Source: Burhinus oedicnemus
Lineage: Eukaryota; Chordata; Aves; Charadriiformes; Burhinidae
Direction: 5' to 3'
DNA length: 64,000 nt
Assembly: GCA_008921705.1 (NCBI GenBank)
Contig: VFFE01007255.1
Location: 4,136,371 to 4,200,370 of the forward strand
Shown here: piece by piece, positions 21,531 through 33,500 of the stretch
Layout: every line of letters begins with the position of its first letter
Numbering within the stretch: the first letter of the stretch is position 1
Translations under genes and position numbers: made by a program
Notes under the pieces: generated by a model
Seen by the model: only the letters and a program-made list of their open reading frames with translations
What the model was told of the DNA's origin: nothing
Database searches by the model: none

Positions 21531-24500
21531 CTGTCAAGAAGAAAAGGAGAAGTAGGAATAGCCAGTTCCCAGAAGGCACTTTAAGCAAGAACACCACGGT
21601 CAAATGAAACATGAAGCCAAACGCAGGTCATTTTACAAGCCTTACTGGCTGCAGGAAACCTGCCCATATGAGATAAGGAAGAGAGAGCCTTTGATTCTCA
21701 TTCCTCCACCTTCCCATCTATCCAATCATCCTGCACATCTCTGCAGTTCTTTAAATATGGAGATAAAACAGGCTGCTTTAACACTAGCTTCGGAGTTCCT
21801 TAGGGCTTATCTATGTTCAAAGTTTCAAGATAACATGTGGAATTTCATAAAACCAACATGTCCCAGTTTAGCAGAATTCATAGTGAAACTGGATTAAGTT
21901 TCATTAGGACAGTGTCCTTTCATTCTGTAATGAGAGTATATAGATACAAAGTAATACAGGAATAGCTATTAAATTTCAAATGCATACCCTACCTTAAAAC
22001 TAGAGACCAGACTGCCTTCCAGTGTGGACATGACTTTAATCAGCCACTGGATGATAAAATCAGAGATAGAAATTTGCTTTGATTTGAGAGTTCGTCTGCC
22101 AATGTCAAGTGGTGAGCTGGACTCACGTAGCCAGTCCAGCAACGAGGTGATCCCTGTGTGGGCAGAGGCTGACCAGTGGACCATGTAGCTCAGATTTCCA
22201 TCCCTAGAAAGTCCCGTAGTAGATTGTTAACTGCCTTCTCCTCGTAACAGATGATATCCTGATTTTTCCCTAACCTGAAGCAGTTAACCATTGTTGTATG
22301 TCCTGCAGCACAAAGATTTTTATCTGTCACAGGACTTTATTTTGAGGAAGCTTTATAGGAGGGCTTATATTGGTCATACATCTACTGATCATCACTCAGG
22401 GATACAGAAGGGTGGGCAGCACAGGAGTGTCATTTGTTCGCAAATAGCTCATGAACTGATGCAACTGATTTTGATGTCTACAAATGCCTCTTTCAGGGCA
22501 AATGAAAGTGTACCTTGGCTCCAGTCAGGGCTGGCTGTTGTCTGGTTCATTCTCATTGCCAGACCCCTCCCTGATCGGGATCAGATTGCATTATTGCCTA
22601 GCACTCCTCATACCTGACTCTCCTGTCTGAGATTAAAAGAACTAATGAGGTTGTCGTGCTTTGTGGCTGTAACAAGGGAGAAGAAGTTTCTATTATATTA
22701 AGGCTCGTTTTGCCCCTTAGGTGACTGTAGGGTCAGAATTCAGCGATAGCCCAGCAGCTCAGAGCACAGATCTGCTGCAATCCCAGCTCCTCCTGCTTGT
22801 TTAGCATCTTCAGACCTCCCCTGGGCTAGAAAGACAGGCTCTGGCTTTTACTTCCACATGGTCACCCTGTCAAGAATCCTCTGTCCCCGTCACAGCCAGC
22901 TTTCTGCATAGGACTTTAATACACTGTAAGTAATCCATTTAAATGCACGCCATTAGTTAATCTGGGGTAGTCTTCCTCCGAGTCCTGTGTGGACAGGCTA
23001 TTAGCTGTTCCAGTAACAGGAGGGGTGGAAATACCTATTGACAGGCCAAAGCAGGACACAGTCTTTGCTCAAAAGAAGAGAGGACAGCATCAACACATCA
23101 GAAGCAACCACACCACAGACAAGGTCAATAGAAGGAGACAGGAACAAACAGAGGAGCCTTTGCATGCTGAGCTCCTGCTGCGCGGGGCTCTGCATTTTCC
23201 CCTCTCCTGGGCTAAGCCCCAGCAGAAGCAGGAACAGCAGGCTGTCCTCCCAGCACCACTGCAGCAGGCAGAGCAGGAAAAAAAGCAGATCCTGGCAAAA
23301 GAAAGCTCATTTGCCAATTCTGTTCTATTGCAATTAAACTGCAGTTGTCCTAAGGCCAAACATACCCTGATAATGATGTGGGATCTTTTGGTTACGAAAG
23401 CTCTGGCCACAGGCTGTCAAGCGCCTGGATTTGTCTGTCTCTTCTGTAATTTTTCGTGCTCACATGAATAACATCCGACTGCCCTTTCCAGACGAGAGGA
23501 AGGGAAGCACAGTCGTTAGTGATCAATATTTTATTTTAGATCACCACTGGGCACCAGAGGGCACATTTCCAGTCTGGTGTGGAGAAATTCAATACAGAGC
23601 TTTGCCTCACGTGTCTGAAATGCATGCCAGCTGGGAGTGCTCCACACAGGTCTGCATCCCTTGCTCGTTATTTCACAGACATTAACATTGCTGAAACCTC
23701 CCCAAAAGCCCATTTCCTTGTCTCCAAACCTCCAAAATCAAGATCACAGACAATATTCGCTCTATTTTTTTAAGCGCAACATAAATGCATTTTGGCTCTC
23801 CCCTCAACTTTAAGTATCGTGACTGTGCACTTGAAAAACAGAAATAAAAAGGAGCTATTTCTGCTGTTACTTCTCTGCGCTACATAATCTACAACAAAGG
23901 GAGAGTCAAAACAAAGATAAAAAGAGAAAAGAGCCTGGGAAGGAAGAGTACGGCATCAAAAACATGAAACTGATTTCAAAAAGGATCTTCTATCAAACGT
24001 GACCTTGCAAAGCAACTTTGTAGTGCTCCAGGTTAGGAGTTTTTTGATGATTTCAGATCAAATGAACCCCATTCACAAGTAAAATCATTCTCTCTTCCCA
24101 TAAGTGCTGTCCTCAAAACTACTTGGATTCAGGAGGTCAAACAGGATTTTACTTATTGCTGACAAAATAGATTAATTAAGGATTTTCAAAGCAGCCTAAT
24201 TCTTCTTGATAGGCAATTGAATTTGCATACTTAACTCCCTTGGGCTCTTTTTAGACATTTCAGTCAAAGAGTTTTACAATTAACTGGAGGTTTGGGGCAG
24301 TGAGCCATAGGTACATTCAAGGAGATCTCCATTTCAGGAACAGCTAGGCACCTGCGTTCACAGCAGCTGGAATCCTGGGCAGAGCTCTGCCTTGGGAACC
24401 TTGCTAATTGCTCTGCGGCCAAGCAAGATCAGGATCCTGCCGCAGCACTGTGCTGCTCCAGCAGAAATAAGGGAAAATCCCTGACTTTTGCCACTGGTCT

Positions 24501-27500
24501 GACTGTGGTTAAGGAAGCCAGCGGAATCATTTATGGGGTAAAAGGCATAGGAGGGCAGAATGTACCTCTAACCTAAAACCCAGATTTTCAACACAAACCT
24601 CTTGAGAAAGAAGTTACAAGCTGCTGGAAGCCAGGAGAACAAGCACAAACCAAATAAACTATTCAAAGGTTTATTGGACCAAACAAAGGCAATTTTTACA
24701 GATTCAAGCCACTAGAATTACAGTCCTTTGTGTAAGAGCCACCATCAGATATAAAACAAACAAACAAAACAAACAAAAGTAAAAAATACCCAGACAGCCA
24801 TTCGAGTTGAAGAAATAGTTTGACTTGCTGCCACAAGCAAAAATCTGGACTCAACTATAGACTTTGCTCGATGTACATATTGCCATGTAACTTAAACACA
24901 ATGTATATAAGGCATTCTTTGCATAGTTGGGTGCTCGGGACACAGAGTCAGCCAGCCAGCACCGAGGGGAGACAGCGGCTGTACCAGCAGGATGTTGAAG
25001 CAGAGGGTCCAGATGTGCCTAAATTCGTATGCAAACCACTGAACACGCTTGTAGTTGTCAGCTGGGAAGGGGCAGCCCAGCCTCTTCTAAAGCTGAAGCC
25101 TCCTGCTGTTCTTTAAATGAGCCCTTTTATTAAGAATTTGCCAACCCCAGGCGCTGGAAAGGACAACTGTGTACAAGGTTTCAAGTATTGTCTGCATAGG
25201 AATTAAAAAGGAAAAGAAAAAAACAAAACCAAAACAGCCTGTTGGGTTTCTGATATGTTTGCAGTGTTAGCCAAGAGGCAGTTGTCCGGCAGTGAAAGAG
25301 AAACTTTGAAGGACACATCCCCACCCAGCCTGCTGTTTCTACAATATCGCTAGAGGACTCGGACCCTCCTCTCACTCTCACAAACCAGCTGGTTTTGATT
25401 TGAAACCTGCTATGTCTGAAGCAGGTATACCCGCCCAGCCGAATTCATCTTTTATATGTGACAGCTGAGGAGCAATGCTGAGCTCTGGCTCCAGTGGACA
25501 AGCCACAGGGCTAGCAAGAGAAGAGGGGACTGGAACAGCAAGCCGGCAGAGGAATGGGGAGGGTGTCTCTTCCAGGACCCCCACTGTCTCATCCTGAGCC
25601 AGAGGGAGCCCCTGATGCCATAGCTACCTCCTTGGGTCTCTCCTCTTGGGAACTGGAGTAGGGGAAAGTGAGAATCCAGATATTAACAGCAGCCAGAGTG
25701 TGGTCTTCTAAACCTCCACCACAAGCAGAACAGCTAAACTATCAATCTTTGTCACTTCTCGAGTCTTCTGTCTACCTACAGAATCAGCTCTCTGCTAAAA
25801 TAACTATAGAAGCAAGATTTGAGTCAGTCCAGCTACCATCTGCCATCCCTCACCCGGACCCCACTTTGTCCCTCCACCCCTCAGAATAAAGCAGCATTGT
25901 ACAACATTTGAAATCGTAGGCAGTTCCCACCCCCCAGCAATGAAGAGGAGTTGGCCCCAGGAAGAAACAACTTGATAGTCTGGTATAAGGTCCAGGTTGG
26001 TCTGGGATAACAGCTATGGTTCGCCCACCCCAATAAAGGAACAACACAGATTTCATGGCAGGCCTAATACATGGTAATGAACACAACTAATAGACTTGCT
26101 GCATATCTAGCGTCCAATCCGGGTTCTGTTTGGGGGAGAGGGAGGAAAGTTCATCCCACCCCCTCAAACACAACTGAAGTCACTGCTTGGGCCCTGCCCC
26201 ACTCCATGGAGCCACACAACAGGATCTCCTCAAACTTGACACCACAGGAGTTTTTGAAGACCTCAACTTCAGACCAAGAGGGGATCCCAAGTTTTGAGGG
26301 TTTATGGATTTCTCTTATGGGTGTGTTTGGTTGGTTTTGGTATTTCTCTCAAGCCTTTAAAGATGCCAAGGGATGCCTTTAGGAGGAGGCTAGGGACAAC
26401 TTCATATAGTCTTCAGTTCTGCAAAGAGAAACAGGGAGAGAAGAGAGAAATCATTTAAGTCATTTCACCCCTCAGGTTTGTTCATTATTATTCACATAAA
26501 CGAGCAGGGGGAAAATTCAGGGTGTGTGGCGGCGGGAAGGCACGGCAACTTCCCGCCTCAGGGCAGAACACGCCACTGTTTGCAAACCTCACACCTCTAA
26601 GAAGGAGGCACTTTGCTTCATCGACTGCAGCAGGATAGTCGAAACCCAGTCAGAAGTGCAAATCCTCTCGTCTGGCACCAATCTAAGTTACAACCCTTCT
26701 GACCTACTGATGATAGCTGGAGAAGCCCAGCTAATTGGAAGCCTTCGTTAGCTCCATGGGGTTACTGCCTCACTGTCCTGTGCAGAGCCTCCCTGGGCTG
26801 CTGGCACCCTTGTCCAGCCCAGATTCCTCTTCCTACCTGCAGCCAGATGAGCCAGGAATGAGTACGGGTTTCACAGGGCAGTGTGCCTGGACAGGTCGAC
26901 CTTTCTCAGTCTTCCTACAGATGTGGCTGTTCAAGGGAAGGAGGCAAAAATCCCAGACTCTCTGCAGGTCACAAGGCTTCCTTTTGATGGGAAGCTCTCC
27001 CCACGTCCCAGGGAAGGAGGGTGAGATGATTAGATGTGGTTTATGGGTGGGGACATCCAGGCAGTCCCTGAGGTCTTGCAGCAGGTTGCTAGCAGAGCCA
27101 GGGCTAAAAAAAATGTGGTCCCTCGTTCTCAGCTTGAACCTTTCAGATGCTCTGCCCTTATTGCCCCAGCGTCTCTCAAGGCTCAACCATCCACCATGGG
27201 AAACACCTGACTGTAGGCTGGGCAGCTGCCCATGGACACAGAGACCTGCACTAAGGTAGAGGGAAGCTACAACACACCTTACCTGGGCACTTGCATACAC
27301 ACAAAGATGCACTCCAGCCTAATTCCTCCTGAATTCAATAAGGTTCACTGCCTATAACACTGAGCATCATTTGAAAGTCCCCTGCTCCTGACAGCCACAG
27401 CATGAAGGCAAGTTACAGTCTCATCTCTTCCTCAGTCCTCTGCAAAAGGTTGCCTTCTCCAGCAGCCTCACAAGTGCAGCTGGCAACCCAGATCCCGGAT

Positions 27501-30500
27501 GGGAGATACAGGCTGAAGCATCACGTGGAACCGGGGTTACTCAAGCAACGTTGTGGAGGCTCAGTAGCCGGCCCATTAGGACAAAGAAAGGAAATTCTCC
27601 GGAGTGGATAATCGCTCTGCAAGATTCGCAGCGCTGAGGATCGGATCATCCCGCTCAAGTCACGCAAGCATAATCAGATTTCACGCGTGAGGGCATAAGC
27701 TCATTGCCACAGGGGCCCAGAAGGAGAGGTCCCCTCCAGCATGCCACAGTTGGGGTGGTGAGGGATAGAGGATATCAGGGAGGGTAAATGGGGCTTGGTT
27801 GTAACCTCTCACAGGGATACTCACCTCCAGGACAGGGCCAGGCCAACAGCTGTGGGCAAGAAGATCTTAAACCAAGCATGAACTTAATGGAGGATGTCAA
27901 TCAGAGCCATGAATTCTCCATCTGCACAACAGGGATACTCCTTACTGCTCTTGGAGCAAGCTGAGGGGGATTAGGCTAAAGAGCATGAGACAGTCCGTCA
28001 CTGGGGACATTAGGGCCAGGCTGAGAAACTCTGACATTGCTGCCATGGAGCCTGAAAGACTTAATTAGCTTGGGATGGAGGCCGAGAGCTTTGAGCCACT
28101 ACTTATCCTTGGCTCTTCCCTCCTTTCCATTTGCCTTGGATGATAAGATCAGCCTGATTGGCTTCCTTTCCCCTAGCAGCACATCAATCAAACCAGGTTA
28201 GAGTCTTCTTTTGCTGGAAGCCCGTATCCTCTCTTCAGATACAAATTATCCAAATATCTCTGCTCTGGCCCCGGCTGAAGGCCAAGTCAGTAACTCATAC
28301 GATTTGTCATCTGGACATGGTTCTGCGCAAAGAACAGCTGGAGAACAGGGGGCTCAGTCAAACGCAGGTCCTGGTTTATGAGGGAGGCTCAGGTACTGAA
28401 GGTCTCAAAAGACCATGCTTCTCCTGAAGCATGGAAACTGGATGTCCTTCTGGTGGCCTCAGAAGCATTTCCCCTCACTTCAGCTCAGCATGGCATCAAG
28501 CACAAGGGTATGGGTTTCTTGCCTTTGAGAGCAGACAGCATCCCAGGACTGACAAATGGGGTGGGCTGGTGGCATTCCCGTATGTGTTTATCCCTCATGT
28601 GTGCGAAATCCGCAGCAGGAGGTCAGGAAATCCCGTAGCCCATCAATAGACTATAGCTTTCCAAAGGAGTCCTGACCCATTCCAAGATGATCCCAGAGCA
28701 TCTCCCTGTAACCACCTCTGGCAACCGCTTGTGCCCTTTTCAGGAATAGTTTCACTTAGAAAGCTGGTTTTCTGAAGTGTGGAGCATTCCCAGCTCCTTC
28801 CCCTGGCAAACAGAGCAGGTGTTCGGCTTCTTGGGAACATCAGTCACCTGGTCTGAAATCCTGGCAAGTGGGCAGATAGCAATCTGGCTCCAGACTTTTT
28901 TCAATCCAGACAGGCTAGGGTTGATCGTTGAGGATCAAGAGCAGTGAAGAAAGGTCCTGGGCGCTGGGCAGACCTGGCAATGGGTGGTCAAGCTCTCCCC
29001 AGGCAGTTCCCTCCCATCTCACTGCTGGGGATGGTCCCCGTCACCACTGCTTCCCATTTCTCTACCATGGGGACAGCTGCCATCTCATTTCTGGTAGTGA
29101 CCATAACCCAGTCTTGTCCAGGATCAGGGTATTGCAGGAAGACTATGAGGGATGACATACTAAGTCTAAGCTTTCCCTGTGGTCCTGAAAGCGTGGGCCA
29201 GTTGCTTCAGCTAACAGGTAAAACACAGAGAGAGAGGACTTAAATACAGAACAGGGAGAGACAGTCAATGCTTAGAAGAGAGAAGAGCGGGACAGTGAGA
29301 GGTACCAAAGGGAGCTTCTGTCAACACAAATCCGAAATGTCTCCAGTGGGACAGAAAAGTTGAAAGGTGCGCACGACCTCAGGAAATACCTGCTGCTCCT
29401 CAGTAGTCGAGGCTGCCAGAGCCTGCGTGACCAGGGAGCACAAGTCCCATTGCCTTTAGGATAGGAGCCAGCAAGGAGTTGGTGGGGTTGGGGACCCCTG
29501 AGTGGAGCTTGCCCACCGCCATTTCAAGGCAGAAGCCTCCCGTGTTTCCTAGCCACAGCAGCAACAGCCAGAAAGGCCAGAGCACAGCCGGGAAGGTGGC
29601 TCGAGCTCCTGGCCAGCTCAGCCGAGCGGCCACAATCGCCTCCTTCAGTCATGTGCCCGTCCCCTTGAAACACTCCTGATCCCCCCCAGCCAACGCCGCA
29701 GCAGTGGGGAAAGCCGTGGACGGGCCAGCCTGTACTTTCCTCCATCGCTCAGTGTTTGTGCTCCAGCTCGCTGTCTACCAGTTTGCACCCAGTCTGGTGT
29801 GATGCCCCAATTTCCTGCAGCCCTTGGTCTCCCCCAGCCGCCGGGGAGCCGCAGGAGAGGCAGAGCCAGGCTCCCAGAGAGTTAGCAGAGAGAACGGCAA
29901 GCTGCCCATGCCGCGCAGGATTAAGCGGAAGCAGATGAAGACAGGTTGTGAGCGTTGGGTGAGGGAGACACAGAGAAGCAGCCACAAGCTAGGACAATTC
30001 AGGACCTGAGCCAAAAGAAAAAACCTGGGAGCTCAAGCAGAGTTGCTGTCTGGTGTGAAACCTCATGCCAGGGCAGGGTCAGAGACTCGCACCCTGCAAA
30101 CGCTATGGGGCAGCTTGCAAAAAGGAGAGGAGGAGACGGGGAAGGGGTTTCCTGGCCTCCCCTTCCCAGGGTTTCTGAAGGAGGCATCCTGAGTTGCTCA
30201 GTTTTTAAAGCTGCTGGGGACTCATGACTCAAATCAGATGCTCTATAAATAGGGCCAGAGCTCAAGTCCACTGACATCTTGTAGGTCAGAAGACATTTTC
30301 CCCTGGGGATATGGTGGAGGCAGGGAACAGCACTGGGCCACCAGGAGACTGCCTCCTCATACAACTGGAGTCTGGCACCTACAGAGGGAGCATCAGAGCA
30401 GGGGGAGCTCATCAGGGACCCCCAAATGCCCAGTGTCCCTTTTCTAGCAAGAGGCAGGTGGGAAGGAAGCGTGCCTCATGTGCTGGGTGTTTCGCAGCTG

Positions 30501-33500
30501 AAAGCAGCCTTGCCCACGGTCGGTGCCATCCTCATGGCTGGTGACCACAGTGAAGCAGTGGCCAGCCTGACCTGAAGAGTCCCATGGCCCTAGGCTTTGC
30601 AATTCCTTGCTGCTACTCCTCCTCCCTCAGCCCAGGATGACTATCGTGCTGCAGAAGATGAAAAGCAAACAAATAAAACCCCAAAGAAAGCCCGAACTTA
30701 CCAGCTTCCCTCATCCAAAAGAAGCACCGTGCTGGACAGGACAGCAAAGCCGCTGGGTTGGGGGTGAAGGTTAGCAAAAGAGAAGGGAGGAGAAAGAGGC
30801 CCAGATCCCATGATGTAACAGAGGGGGGAGCAAGCAAGCGAGCCAGGGCGATGTGATGACAATGCAGGGGGTGGACAGGGACAGATGCCGATGGAGAGCT
30901 CTCCCAAAATGCAACCTCCCCCAGCCCAGTCCATCCACTTATTTTTGGAGGGCCAGTAGTGGAGAAGTTCGAAATAGGTCAAGGTCTGTCAATGCAGTCA
31001 TTAAACCCCTGCAGCTGCTTCCTGCCCTTGTGTGCTCCAGAGTTGTCATCACGAGCACTGCCTCCTTCAGCATGGTTCTCCCTCAAGCCACAGCTGCATT
31101 CTCACTTTGATCTGGGATGTCTGGCAGAGCAGGGAAAAGTCTCTCCTCTTTGCCATTGCCTAGAGCCAGGGTCCGTCCAGGGCACCCTGCCTTGCTGAAA
31201 CTCCAGGGTCCAAGCCCAGTTTTATTCACTGCCTCGTAACCAAGAGGTACTCTGAACCCAGCTGGGGAGGACACAGGTTTCCATTGCTAAATTACCACCA
31301 AGAAAAGGACTGAGCATGAGATTTACAGCCATCCGATTCCCCTTGCATGAATTCCAACTTGCAGCTAAGCACTAGGCTTAAATCTAGTTTGGATTCAAGC
31401 AGCGTCTCTTCAACCCATCCATGTCTGGCCAGGAGATGAGAGGATTGAGAGGCAGGAGGAGAATTCGCTCCTAGAATGGGTCGCCTGGCTGTGAGAACTG
31501 AGCCCATTAGCCAAGGAAACTGGGCAGCCATCCCTACCTCCTCCTCAGTCTTACAGAGACTGGACTGTGATCTGGGGGATCACCTGCTCCATCCATGAGT
31601 GCACCTGCAAACAGCACAGTGCATCTGAGCAGTTTGCGGCCATTCACTTGGACCCTGCTCAAGGGGTCTGCAAGGGTGACCTAGCTGAGGCCCCGTGGGG
31701 CAGCTTCTGGCTCTCTACCCCCACCTCTTCCTAAGTCTCGGAAATAAGAGAGAGGACAGAGAGGAGACACCTTTCCATGGACCGTCAGATGGGATCTGCT
31801 CTCCTTTCTCCTGTCAGCACACCTAGTGAAGAGTGGCAAGGACAGAACACAGACAGCTCAACCCCTCGGCATCACTGAGGCCAACCAAGACTTTGCTGGG
31901 ACCTGCTCTGCCTCATGGAAAGAGAGAACTGAAAGCAGAGACCCAAAGGAGTAATTTCTCCTGATTGTTTTCTCTTTTACTATGAGTGGATCCTTGTTGC
32001 AGCTGTCAGTGCTCAGAGTCCTGATCATGCCCCTTTCTACCTACAAAGCCCCCCCCCCCCCCCCCCCCCNNNNNNNNNNNNNNNNNNNNTCCCCCCAAAG
32101 CCCCCCCCCCCCCCCAACCTCTTTCAACCTCAAGGGAGGTTTGAAAAGCAGCTGGCAGAGACCACTTCAAGCCATCCATGCAAGCCAGGCCCTGAAGGCA
32201 CACCAGGGAGCCCCTCCTCTTCCTCCCTCATCTGCACAAGGTGCCCAGCCAGGACAGCAACACTGTCTCGTGTCTACACAGCTCAGCCCTGTCTGAATGG
32301 GGGCGAGCCCCACCGCTACAAGTCATGTTTCTGAACTAGTGCTTTGCACCATGGCAGCTACAGTTGGCAAGAGATGGCCAAAAGCCTCAGGTGCAGAAGA
32401 GAAGGATTTAGGAAGTATGCTGTGCTGGCTTGACTCAGGGCTGCATCCTTCCCCTGTGCTCTTCCCCTTCCTGCCCAGACTGTTTTTCTCCCCCAGGGGA
32501 GCAAAGGCTACGTGCTTCTGTTCTAGAAGCACCAGGTGTGACCCACCAGGTGTGATCAAGCACAGCTACCACCCGAGCAGAGGTATTTGCCAAGTAGATT
32601 TACTGTTCTCTTCCCTCACTGAGCAGTCCCTCTATTTTTTAAGACTTAAGTAATCAGAAGCGGGAAGTTGCGTCACTCAGTAAAGGTCACATTCCTTCCC
32701 CTTTTAGTCCAGATTTAGCACCAGTTTGAAGCCACAAGACTCAAGTGAATACTAGGCAAGACAACCACAACTTCTGGAGTGATGCGGGCTACAGCAGAAG
32801 TGGGTTTTTGGTTAAATAACCCAATCTACTGCATGCCTGTTCTCTCCTGCCTGAAGTCTTATAGCTCTTCCTGGAAAAGGCAAGTAATTCTTTCAATGGC
32901 ACCTCCAAAATTAGGGGTCCCTAAATTAAGACTCATGGACTACTTATCAACACAACAAGTAGCCTCAAGGGGGTCTGAGGGACCCACTTGCATTTTTGGG
33001 ATGTTGCTTACAAGCTGCTTCACATGGGAACCTGTTGGTCCATGGGAAGACTGGAGGGCTGGTAGGGCTAAGACCAAAGGATAAGCCTGTCTCAGCTTTG
33101 GCAACACACCTTAGGACTAACTGCCCACTCACTCAGCAGCCCTAATTTTCCAAATCAGTAAACAGAAGTGGTCATGGGATGTCCAGCTTCAGGCATCCGA
33201 GACGGAAGAGGTAAGCATCCAAACGTGAGTGCCCCCATATTCCCCGGAGTGCTTATGGAAAGCGAGATGGAGGCAGAGGGGAGCGGACTCATTAATCCGT
33301 TATGAGGAGGGGACGGGGAGGGAGGTGGTGAGGGAGGTGGGACAGGCAGTCAACTGCGGCTCAGAAACAAACTCTCCCCCAGAAAATGAGACCCAAAAAG
33401 CAAAAAAAACCCCAACCCAAACACATTAGCAGATGTTATCAGTGGTACCACTACTTCTAAGAAACAGCACGTCCTTACCAAAAAGATTTGCAAGAATGTT

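Larger units (their letters stand above)
24650..26378 (-). other. MXRA7: 3' UTR of alternative MXRA7 terminal exon
   Basis: This is the inferred UTR following the short alternative coding tail at 26379-26418. It runs to the AATAAA at 24670-24675, which is followed by a TTTATTTGGTTTGTG-type GT-rich element. Another AATAAA lies at 25126-25131. An (AAAC)n microsatellite at about 24754-24778 falls within it. Confidence 0.45.

Noticed and set aside
23540..23556. CTCF-like motif GCACCAGAGGGCAC
   Set aside because: Partial match only and isolated; such matches are expected by chance in 64 kb.
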